This document shows positions 9,189-15,039 of a stretch of 16,957 nt of DNA, piece by piece; the first letter of the stretch is position 1; each line of letters opens with the position of its first letter. The position numbers and the translations under genes are program-made. The notes under the pieces were generated by a model. It had not been told where the DNA came from. It made no database searches and saw only the letters and a list, made by a program, of their open reading frames with translations. This DNA comes from an uncultured Beijerinckiaceae bacterium (lineage in GTDB: Bacteria > Pseudomonadota > Alphaproteobacteria > Rhizobiales > Beijerinckiaceae), in the NCBI GenBank assembly GCA_937863205.1, contig CALMGA010000135.1, positions 1 to 16,957 on the forward strand, given 5' to 3'.

Positions 9189-10001
9189 CTACTCCTCCAA
9201 AGCCAAATCGCGTAAGGAGCCGAGGAGCGTGCGCAACCGTTCGGGACCCAGGGTTCCGGCGAGAGCGTAGGTACGATTGCCGGCGTGCCAAACAAGAGCG
9301 TCTCCGACCGGCATGGCCTTGCCCGGGATTGACCGACCGGCGCCGAGGGTCCTCTGTCCCGCCCCCGCGTTTGTCCGGGCCACGCCGATGGCGACCTGCT
9401 CGGCGGCAGCATTGCGGTAGCGAAACACCAGCGACACCGGTTCGCCGATCTGGGCCTCGGCGCCGGTCAGGGTGAAGCCGAGCGGCGTCAGGTCGGGAAT
9501 GGCGGCGGTCGGCATCGCCGTCGGCTCGATGTTGACGCCCTCGTCGCTGGTCGTGAGCACGCCGCTCGTCCTATGCGCGACCACGTCTTCGAAGGAGGCC
9601 GGCACGGCCTGCGGCACCCCGGCGGAGAAACCACCGGCGAACCACGTCGCCGCCACACCGCACGCGGCCACCAGCACCGTCAGCGAGGGGGCCAGCAGGC
9701 GAACGCGCTTGCGATCGGGCTCGCTCGCGATCGGCATCTGCTCGGAGGCCACCGTAGGCCGACCAAGCGGCAAGGCGTGCAAGCGGGCCGGCGCCCGCAG
9801 ATCGAGTGCGGAAGGCAGCGGCTCCCGTTCGACTCCTTGGAAGGCGTCGCGGATCAGGTCGCCCTGACCCTGCCAAGCAGCGATCCGCTCACGGTCGGCG
9901 ACCGACCCGGCCGCGCGCCGAAGGATGTCGGCGCGACGATGAACCTCAATCTGGCCATCGACGAGGCCGTGCAGTTCGGCGTCGGAAAGGGATGAGATCA
10001 T
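9189..10001 (-). CDS. Membrane anti-sigma factor, partner of the upstream ECF sigma factor
   Basis: The 270-residue protein has a cytoplasmic N-terminal part (about 1-100) that begins with SDAELHGLVDGQ. This closely fits the D-x-x-L-H-x-x-V-D-G start of alphaproteobacterial transmembrane anti-sigma factors, followed by a helical, Arg/Ala-rich region. A single membrane span is at about 102-124. The periplasmic part (about 125-270) has a linker and a domain with the strand-like stretch GEPVSLVFRYRNAA. There is no H-x3-C-x2-C zinc motif and no cysteine in the cytoplasmic part, so redox or zinc sensing of the ChrR/RsrA type is unlikely. The gene starts 13 nt after the sigma gene, so the two are translated from one message. 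It probably holds the sigma factor at the membrane until a periplasmic signal arrives. The signal is unknown. Confidence 0.82.
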   Translation of the reverse strand: MISSLSDAELHGLVDGQIEVHRRADILRRAAGSVADRERIAAWQGQGDLIRDAFQGVEREPLPSALDLRAPARLHALPLGRPTVASEQMPIASEPDRKRVRLLAPSLTVLVAACGVAATWFAGGFSAGVPQAVPASFEDVVAHRTSGVLTTSDEGVNIEPTAMPTAAIPDLTPLGFTLTGAEAQIGEPVSLVFRYRNAAAEQVAIGVARTNAGAGQRTLGAGRSIPGKAMPVGDALVWHAGNRTYALAGTLGPERLRTLLGSLRDLALEE

Positions 10002-10014
10002 CGATCCCGCCGCT

Positions 10015-10548
10015 TCAGGTCACGAGACGCAGGTGAGGGACGTTGCGGACCGGCTTGCGCACGGTCGATCGCGCCTCAAGGAACTGTTCCAAGGAAGAGC
10101 GGGCCTGAGTCAGTCGGCCGATCAGCACGCTTCGCGACACGCGAAGGATCCGGGCGGCATCACCGTGTTCAAAACCTTCCAACGTGACGAGAAGCAGCGC
10201 TTCGCGATTTTCGAGCGGCAGGCTGAGCAGGCCGGCGGCAAGCTTGCCATGTCCGGCACCTGACGGCACGCCAGACGGACCGGACACCAGCGCCGGACGC
10301 CCCGCTCCTGCAGCTGCGAGCGAGCGCCCGACCGCAGACGTTTCACGGTGCAGCTGGGTGATCGTCGCGTAGAGCCTGATGGCGAGATCGCCGCTGCCGC
10401 CGAGGCTGCGGGCGCCGAGCGCCCGCATCAGCGTCGCTTGGACGAGATCATCGGCCACCTCGCAGGGGACGGGGCTTCCTGTGGCCAGGGCGCGTGCGTA
10501 GCGTCGCAGCCTCGGCGTCAGTGCGTTCATCTCTTCGCGCAAAGTCAC
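10015..10548 (-). CDS. ECF-type RNA polymerase sigma factor
   Basis: The 177-residue alternative sigma factor would direct RNA polymerase to its own regulon when released from the anti-sigma factor encoded just downstream. Region 2 spans about residues 8-72 (RLRRYARAL, then ADDLVQATLMRAL, the core-binding and -10 recognition part). A flexible Gly/Ala/Ser/Pro-rich linker covers about 73-104. Region 4 spans about 106-158, with LPLENREALLLVTLEGF leading to a helix-turn-helix (HGDAARILRVSRSVLIGRL) that reads the -35 element. Regions 1 and 3 are absent, as in ECF factors. The start is GTG with a GGGAGAA-like site upstream; ATG at codon 7 is an alternative. It is not the general-stress EcfG unit, because no nepR or phyR is nearby. 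Confidence 0.9.
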   Translation of the reverse strand: MTLREEMNALTPRLRRYARALATGSPVPCEVADDLVQATLMRALGARSLGGSGDLAIRLYATITQLHRETSAVGRSLAAAGAGRPALVSGPSGVPSGAGHGKLAAGLLSLPLENREALLLVTLEGFEHGDAARILRVSRSVLIGRLTQARSSLEQFLEARSTVRKPVRNVPHLRLVT

Positions 10549-10593
10549 CCCGCTTCTCCCGCATCGTTCCGAACACGCCGACCCAACGCACCG

Positions 10594-10609
10594 TTAACGA
10601 AAAAGTAAC
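10594..10609 (+). promoter_or_regulatory. CtrA-like box upstream of the ECF sigma gene
   Basis: TTAA-N7-GTAAC, one mismatch from the CtrA consensus TTAA-N7-TTAAC and the same variant seen at 2949-2964. It lies 46-61 nt upstream of the sigma gene start, where a promoter should be. The 7-bp spacer is A-rich. Binding is inferred only. Confidence 0.28.
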
Positions 10610-10768
10610 CATCTCCCGCGCGCGACGCCATGGCAAACTTCGCCCGGCCGTCACTGCCGAATGGCTGCGGATGGAGCGTCGCGGCACCCGCCCCGAGCGC
10701 ACGATCGCGAGCCCGCCTGCGCTGCCCTCGGGACGCAGCTTCGCTTTCGCGTCGAAAAAGCGACCTGA

Positions 10769-10918
10769 ATGGATGCGCAAACCATGCTCGTTCGCTGGAG
10801 CCGGCTGAAGATCGGGTCGACGCGGCTGTTGATGTCCGCCGCGGAGGCGCTTGCCGAGTCAGCGAGGACGGGCGGCCGGGGACGCCGACCTTGCGCTCGC
10901 TCGGGCGGTGGGGTTTAA
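10769..10918 (+). CDS. Candidate small ORF, 49 residues, upstream of fabI
   Basis: The frame opens at ATG and ends at TAA inside the GGGGTT-T-AACCCC palindrome. The first 31 codons have mostly G/C third positions and encode a plausible helix-forming peptide (MLVRWSRLKIGSTRLLMSAAE), while the last 15 residues turn Gly/Arg-rich. It has no clear ribosome-binding site and matches no family I know. It may be chance in GC-rich DNA or a leader peptide. Confidence 0.2.
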   Translation: MDAQTMLVRWSRLKIGSTRLLMSAAEALAESARTGGRGRRPCARSGGGV

Positions 10919-10919
10919 C
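10891..10919 (+). promoter_or_regulatory. Possible fabI promoter
   Basis: TTGCGC (10891-10896) and TTTAAC (10914-10919) are 17 bp apart, about 95 nt before the fabI start. The -10 element overlaps a palindrome, which would suit repression. Confidence 0.35.
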
Positions 10920-10922
10920 CCC
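10910..10922. repeat. Palindrome overlapping the possible fabI -10 element
   Basis: GGGGTT-T-AACCCC, perfect 6-bp arms around one central T. It is a candidate operator; I do not recognise the regulator. Confidence 0.4.
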
Positions 10923-10938
10923 GGTAACCCACGCGGGG

Positions 10939-10950
10939 GCAAGGCCTTGC
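10939..10950. repeat. Perfect 12-bp palindrome in the fabI leader
   Basis: GCAAGGCCTTGC is fully self-complementary and has no loop, so it suits a dimeric DNA-binding protein better than an RNA hairpin. It lies 64 nt before fabI, downstream of the possible promoter. Confidence 0.35.
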
Positions 10951-11014
10951 AGATGGGCATCCCGCGGCGCATCCTGACGGCTGCGAACCTGCCAGGATCG
11001 GAACCGGACGCAGA

Positions 11015-11869
11015 ATGAATCAACCGGGCATCACCACAGCGCAGCCCTCGCGCGCGGGTCACCTGACGGGCAAGCGTGGTCTCGTTCTGGGCGTCGCCAA
11101 CAACCGATCCATCGCCTGGGGCATCGCCAAGCAGGCGGCCGAAGCCGGCGCCTCGCTGGCCTTCACCTATCAGGGTGAAGCCTTGGGCAAGCGCGTGCGT
11201 CCGCTCGCCGCCGAACTCGGCGCCAAGGTCGTCGGACACTGCGACGTCACCGACACCGCCTCGCTCGACGCGGTCTTCAAGGTCGTGGAAGAGGAATGGG
11301 GCGAGCTCGACTTCGTCGTGCATTGCGTCGCCTTTTCCGACCGCGAACAGCTCACCGGCCGCTACGTCGACACCACGGCCGACAACTTCGCGATGACGAT
11401 GCTGATCTCCTGCTATTCCTTCACGGCGGTGGCGCAGCGCGCCGAGAAGCTGATGAAGAACGGCGGAGCGATGCTGACGCTGACGTACTACGGCGCCGAG
11501 AAGTGGATGCCGCACTATAATGTGATGGGCGTCGCCAAGGCGGCGCTGGAGGCCAGCGTGCGCTACCTCGCCGCCGATCTCGGCGAGAAGAACATCCGCG
11601 TCAACGCCATCTCGGCCGGGCCGATCAAGACGCTTGCCGCTTCGGGCATCGGCGACTTTCGCTACATCCTGAAGTGGAACGAGCACAACGCTCCGCTACG
11701 ACGCACGGTGACCACCGACGAGGTCGGGGAAACGGCGGCGTTTCTCGTTTCCGATCACGCCAGGGGCATCACCGGCGAGATCCTCCACGTCGATGCCGGC
11801 TACCACGTCGTCGGCATGAAGAACCCGAACGCACCCGACATCGCCGCCCTGATCCGCGAAGGGCACTAG
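11015..11869 (+). CDS. fabI: Enoyl-[acyl-carrier-protein] reductase (FabI)
   Basis: The 284-residue NADH-dependent reductase carries out the last step of each fatty acid elongation cycle, reducing trans-2-enoyl-ACP in the cytoplasm. It is an atypical short-chain dehydrogenase with nucleotide motif [11 protein letters not shown] (26-36). The catalytic pair Tyr168 and Lys175 lies in HYNVMGVAK, and Tyr158 matches the second conserved Tyr of E. coli Fab[13 protein letters not shown] (198-209) is the substrate-loop signature. At the position of E. coli Gly93, in the stretch HCVAF (103-107), this protein has Ala106. Changes at Gly93 in E. coli reduce triclosan sensitivity, so natural tolerance is possible. 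An N-terminal extension of about 15 residues precedes the fold. The ribosome-binding site is weak. aroC follows after 19 nt. Confidence 0.96.
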   Translation: MNQPGITTAQPSRAGHLTGKRGLVLGVANNRSIAWGIAKQAAEAGASLAFTYQGEALGKRVRPLAAELGAKVVGHCDVTDTASLDAVFKVVEEEWGELDFVVHCVAFSDREQLTGRYVDTTADNFAMTMLISCYSFTAVAQRAEKLMKNGGAMLTLTYYGAEKWMPHYNVMGVAKAALEASVRYLAADLGEKNIRVNAISAGPIKTLAASGIGDFRYILKWNEHNAPLRRTVTTDEVGETAAFLVSDHARGITGEILHVDAGYHVVGMKNPNAPDIAALIREGH

Positions 11870-11888
11870 GCCTTCGGAGAGGCGGCCG

Positions 11889-12980
11889 GTGTCGCACAAC
11901 ACCTTCGGGCACCTGTTCCGCGTCACAACCTTCGGCGAAAGCCATGGGCCGGCGATCGGCTGCGTGGTCGACGGCTGCCCGCCCCTGATCCCGCTCGTCG
12001 AGGCCGACATCCAGGGCTTCCTCGACAAGCGCCGGCCGGGACAATCCCGTTTCACCACCCAGCGCCGCGAGTCCGATACGGTCCGCATCCTGTCGGGCAC
12101 GGTACCAGACCGCGACGGCACCCCCGTGACCACCGGGACGCCGATCACCCTCCTGATCGAGAACGAGGACCAGCGGTCCAAGGATTACGAGGCGATCCGC
12201 GACACCTTCCGTCCCGGCCACGCCGATTGGGCCTACGAAGCGAAGTACGGCATCCGCGACCACCGCGGCGGCGGCCGCTCGTCGGCGCGGGAAACGGCGG
12301 CGCGGGTCGCGGCCGGCGCGGTGGCGCGCAAGGTGCTGCACGGCGTGAGCGTGCGCGGCGCGCTGGTGCAGATGGGCACGCGCTGCGTCGACCGCGCGCG
12401 CTGGGATTGGGCGGAGGTGGGGCGCAACCCCTTCTTCTGCCCGGATGCCGTTGCGGCGGTCGAGTTCGAGCGCGACCTCGACGCGGTGCGCAAGCGCGGC
12501 TCCTCGGTGGGCGCGGTGCTGGAGATCGTGGCCGAAGGCGTGCCGCCCGGCTGGGGATCGCCGATCTACGGCAAGCTCGATGCGGAGCTGGCCGGCGCGC
12601 TGATGTCGATCAACGCGGTCAAGGGCGTCGAGATCGGAGACGGCTTCGCCGCCGCTTCGCTGGCCGGGGAGAACAACGCCGACGGCATGCGGCTGGGGCC
12701 GGACGGAAAGCCGGCGTTCCTATCGAACCATGCCGGCGGCGTGCTCGGCGGCATCTCCACCGGGCAACCGGTTGTCGCCCGCTTCGCCGTCAAGCCGACC
12801 TCGTCCATCCTGACGCCGCAGCCCAGCCTGACACGCGACGGCGACGAGCGCGACGTCGTCACCAAGGGCCGCCACGACCCTTGCGTCGGCCTCCGCGCCG
12901 TGCCGGTCGGGGAAGCGATGATGGCCTGCGTGCTCGCCGACCAGTTCCTCCGCCATCGCGCCCAGACCGGGCGAGCTTAA
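11889..12980 (+). CDS. aroC: Chorismate synthase
   Basis: The 363-residue enzyme converts 5-enolpyruvylshikimate-3-phosphate to chorismate, the branch point for aromatic amino acids, folate and ubiquinone. It needs reduced FMN. Family signatures are intact: [18 protein letters not shown] (15-32) near the N-terminus, [18 protein letters not shown] around 120-137, and the C-terminal stretch with KPTSSI and [17 protein letters not shown]. The two signature His residues are present (His18 and the His of RHDPC). The length is standard. The start is GTG with GGAGAGG (11876-11882) 6 nt upstream, and it follows fabI by 19 nt, so co-transcription is likely although the two pathways differ. Its stop TAA overlaps the stop of the convergent yaiI-like gene. 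Confidence 0.97.
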   Translation: MSHNTFGHLFRVTTFGESHGPAIGCVVDGCPPLIPLVEADIQGFLDKRRPGQSRFTTQRRESDTVRILSGTVPDRDGTPVTTGTPITLLIENEDQRSKDYEAIRDTFRPGHADWAYEAKYGIRDHRGGGRSSARETAARVAAGAVARKVLHGVSVRGALVQMGTRCVDRARWDWAEVGRNPFFCPDAVAAVEFERDLDAVRKRGSSVGAVLEIVAEGVPPGWGSPIYGKLDAELAGALMSINAVKGVEIGDGFAAASLAGENNADGMRLGPDGKPAFLSNHAGGVLGGISTGQPVVARFAVKPTSSILTPQPSLTRDGDERDVVTKGRHDPCVGLRAVPVGEAMMACVLADQFLRHRAQTGRA

Positions 12981-13459
12981 GGTCTCCGCTTCAGCCGGCG
13001 GATCGCGAGGTCCAGCGCCGACAGGAAGGCCGACCGATCGCGCGGCGCGAAGGGTCGCGGCCCGCCCGTCGTCTCGCCGGCCGAGCGCAGGTCCGCCATC
13101 AGGTTCCGTGTGGCCAGGGCCGACGCCACGGAGGCTTCGGTGAAGAGTCGGCCGTTGGGCGCCACCACGGTGGCCCCGGCCTTGACGCAGCGGCTGGCCA
13201 GCGGGATGTCCGCCGTCACCACGATGCGGCCGGCCCCGGCGCGCTCGGCGATCCAATCGTCGGCGACGTCCGGGCCCTGGGCGACGTGGACACGGATGAT
13301 CCAATCGACCCTGGGCACGGCCACCGCAGCGTTGGCGACGATCGCGACCCGGAGGCCGTGGCGCTCGGCCACGCGGTAGACCTCGTCCTTGACCGGACAG
13401 GCGTCGGCATCGACCAGGATGGTGGCTTGCACCGCGATGGGGGCTTCGGCATCGTCCAT
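12977..13459 (-). CDS. YaiI/YqxD family (DUF188, UPF0178) protein
   Basis: The 160-residue conserved protein has unknown function. The family signature [21 protein letters not shown] starts at residue 14, with acidic Asp17 and Asp19. Further family motifs are [12 protein letters not shown] (61-72), [12 protein letters not shown] (80-91) and the C-terminal [19 protein letters not shown]. The conserved acidic residues and fold class resemble PIN/NYN-type nucleases, so a metal-dependent nuclease is an inference, not a known activity. The ATG at 13459 is chosen because family members begin just before this signature. A longer frame would overlap the divergent DUF3126 gene, and GGAAAG lies a few bases upstream. 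Its stop overlaps that of aroC. Confidence 0.92.
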   Translation of the reverse strand: MDDAEAPIAVQATILVDADACPVKDEVYRVAERHGLRVAIVANAAVAVPRVDWIIRVHVAQGPDVADDWIAERAGAGRIVVTADIPLASRCVKAGATVVAPNGRLFTEASVASALATRNLMADLRSAGETTGGPRPFAPRDRSAFLSALDLAIRRLKRRP

Positions 13460-13547
13460 CGCAGTCTTTCCGGTTCGCTGACCCGCCGTTTGCGCCGGCA
13501 CCGGGAATCTGGCACCACACGCCGCTCGCCGTTGGAGACCATCCGCC
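13460..13547. promoter_or_regulatory. Divergent spacer between the YaiI-like and DUF3126 genes
   Basis: The 88 bp must hold, or lie near, the promoters of both genes. I see the ribosome-binding sites (GGAAAG on the minus strand; GGAGA at 13534-13538 on the plus strand) but no clearly spaced -35/-10 pair. Confidence 0.3.
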
Positions 13548-13943
13548 TTGGACAAGACCGAGATGCGCAAGCTGCAGGAATTCCTGCGCCACTCCTTCGG
13601 CAACATCGACATCAAGGTGTCACCGGCCCGAAAGAACGCGGACGGCGCCGACGTTCATCTCGGCGAACGCGCGATCGGCTCCATCGTGATCGATGACGAG
13701 GACGGCGATCGGTCCTTCGCCTTCGCCATGAAGTTGCCGGTGGAGCGTCCGGTTCTCCAGGACTACCTGCGCCGGCTCTTCGAGAACGACAAGCTCAAGA
13801 TCGTGGCGCGCATGAAGAAGACCGACTCGGTCGAGCTGAACCGCGGCGAGGACTTCCTCGGCGTCATCTCCGCCGATGATCCCAAAGGCCGCAGCTTCAC
13901 GCTGCAGATGGCGATCCTCGACTTCGACCTCGAAGATCTCTGA
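13548..13943 (+). CDS. DUF3126 family protein with the domain duplicated in tandem
   Basis: The 131-residue protein contains two copies of a roughly 55-residue unit: copy 1 at about 9-63 and copy 2 at about 70-124. Both copies share the pattern L-Q-[ED]-[FY]-L-R-x2-F-x-N, a mid K and D, then G-E-x2-[IL]-G-x-I-x2-D-D and R-S-F. By eye about 20 of 54 aligned positions are identical with one single-residue gap. As I remember it, DUF3126 proteins are small, around 70 residues, single-copy and typical of Hyphomicrobiales, and copy 2 with its ending [13 protein letters not shown] looks like the canonical C-terminus. Function is unknown. It has no signal peptide or membrane span, so it is probably cytoplasmic. 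The start is TTG with GGAGA 9 nt upstream; ATG at codon 6 is an alternative. Confidence 0.8.
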   Translation: MDKTEMRKLQEFLRHSFGNIDIKVSPARKNADGADVHLGERAIGSIVIDDEDGDRSFAFAMKLPVERPVLQDYLRRLFENDKLKIVARMKKTDSVELNRGEDFLGVISADDPKGRSFTLQMAILDFDLEDL

Positions 13944-13958
13944 CGCGTTCGCGGTCAG
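13940..13958. terminator. Compact hairpin spanning both stop codons of a convergent pair
   Basis: CTGACGCG and CGCG(G)TCAG can pair with one bulged G around a very small centre. The left arm contains the TGA of the DUF3126 gene and the right arm the TGA of the PAS gene. There is no T-tract, so terminator function is uncertain. Confidence 0.3.
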
Positions 13959-14656
13959 GACGATTGGCGCCCGCCCTCGATGAGGCGCAGACTCGGGCGA
14001 CCCTGTGCCAGCCTGCCGATCTCGGCCGCCTCGCCCGCCCCTCCAACCTGCGGAACGAGCGGAACGCCGAACAATCGACACGCTCCCGCCGCCAGCGCCC
14101 GACCGGGACGGGTGACGCACGACTGGACCCCGATCGGCTGAAACGGCACCGGCTGGTGCCCGCTGTCTTCCCGCGCGTCGATGATGCGCAGGGATCGCAG
14201 GCCGAGCGGCTGGATCGGCATCAAACCCAGCCAGGACGGCTGCGTCGTCGCCGTCACGATCCCCAGGATACGCGCATGCGTCTTGCCGAAGTGACGCAGC
14301 GGCAGGAACAGCAGCTCGAACGTGCATTCGCCGTAGCCGCGCGGCGCGGCGGCAGCCCCCGCCACGACCGGGTTGGCGCCGTCGGCGACGGCGAGCATCA
14401 CGGCGGCGACGTTGTGGCGCTCCTCGGCGCGCCACAGGTCGAGAAAGGAGCAGCCCTTCTTCTCGGCGTCGAAAAGGGCGTTGACCCGCGTGCCGGCCAG
14501 TCGGAGCGGAAAACGCGCCCCGACGTCGAGCATGAACGTATCGGCCAAGATGGTGCGGATCGCGGCCGGGTCTATGTCGCTGCGCTCGGGCGCCGTGCGA
14601 GCCCCGCGCAACCCGTTCCAATAGGCGAAGAGCTCCCGCGACGCCTGATGTTTCAT
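13955..14656 (-). CDS. PAS_5 (PF07310) domain protein
   Basis: The 233-residue protein has an N-terminal PAS_5-type domain (about 1-150). It begins ASRELFAYWNGLRGARTAPERSDIDP and continues with LADTFMLDV, FPLRLAGTRVNALF and GCSFLDLW, a pattern typical of this alphaproteobacterial family. Caulobacter MopJ, a cell-cycle regulator, belongs to the same family. The rest (about 150-233) is less conserved, with a basic, Ala/Gly-rich end and no output domain such as a kinase, GGDEF or DNA-binding module. It may therefore act through protein contacts. ATG at 14656 is chosen because the family starts here and GGGGAA lies 8 nt upstream. The open frame before it encodes Cys-rich, Pro/Ala-rich sequence that looks non-coding. 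Ligand and partner are unknown. Confidence 0.85.
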   Translation of the reverse strand: MKHQASRELFAYWNGLRGARTAPERSDIDPAAIRTILADTFMLDVGARFPLRLAGTRVNALFDAEKKGCSFLDLWRAEERHNVAAVMLAVADGANPVVAGAAAAPRGYGECTFELLFLPLRHFGKTHARILGIVTATTQPSWLGLMPIQPLGLRSLRIIDAREDSGHQPVPFQPIGVQSCVTRPGRALAAGACRLFGVPLVPQVGGAGEAAEIGRLAQGRPSLRLIEGGRQSS

Positions 14657-15039
14657 CGTTTCATTCCCCACGCACTCGAACACGAACACTTCGTCTCGCA
14701 ACATCGACGGCTTGGCCTGAAATGGCACAGTGTTTGGCCATCTCCTGCCGCAGCAACAACAGGCAGCAGCCGGCATGCCACGGCGTGCGGCAGGCGATGC
14801 CCCTAAAGCAGCGGGGCTCACCGCATCCGTCGGTCGCGACTGCCGGCCAACCCCTCGCGTGGCGCAGGAGATGACCGGACGACGCTATATCGGCGATGGC
14901 CGAGGCAGCTGATCCCGGGCGAGCCGCGGCGCAGCGACGGTTGCACGCTGGGTCCAGCCGGACGGCGGTATTTGCCGAGCGCGGTCTGCCGCCCCACATG
15001 ACGAACGTCCAACACGGCTGCGCCGCCGGGAGATCGCCG
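14657..15039. other. 383-bp divergent intergenic region
   Basis: It separates the PAS_5 gene from the secreted TPR-like gene. A TATATC (14886-14891) could be a -10 element for the plus-strand gene, but no good -35 lies 17 bp before it. Small open frames here have poor composition. The frame of the TPR-like gene extends upstream to 14896, but those residues lack a signal peptide and look untranslated. Confidence 0.4.

Larger units (their letters stand above)
10549..11014. other. 466-bp intergenic region between the sigma gene and fabI
   Basis: It separates two divergent units and holds no gene I can name. It contains a CtrA-like box (10594-10609), a candidate small ORF (10769-10918), a possible fabI promoter (10891-10919) and two palindromes (10910-10922 and 10939-10950). 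Longer open frames here have Arg/Pro/Ser-rich products and look like GC artefacts. Confidence 0.5.

Noticed and set aside
10566..10570. GGAAC on the minus strand as an ECF autoregulatory -35 element
   Set aside because: It is only 17 nt before the sigma gene start codon, so the -10 element and start site would fall inside the gene.
13460..13615. Longer start for the YaiI-like protein
   Set aside because: It would overlap the divergent DUF3126 gene, and the family signature begins right after the ATG at 13459.
12227..13696. 489-codon frame overlapping aroC, the YaiI-like gene and the DUF3126 gene
   Set aside because: It crosses three well-supported genes and its product is Arg/Gly-rich shadow sequence.
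14657..14821. Longer start for the PAS_5 protein
   Set aside because: The added residues are Cys/Pro/Ala-rich and unlike the family, and the ATG at 14656 has a good ribosome-binding site.
14713..14874. Small open frame of about 50 codons in the divergent region before the TPR-like gene
   Set aside because: Codon use is mixed, no ribosome-binding site is visible and the product is Gln/Cys-rich without any motif.
14896..15039. Upstream start for the TPR-like gene
   Set aside because: It would bury the signal peptide at residue 49 and lacks a better ribosome-binding site.
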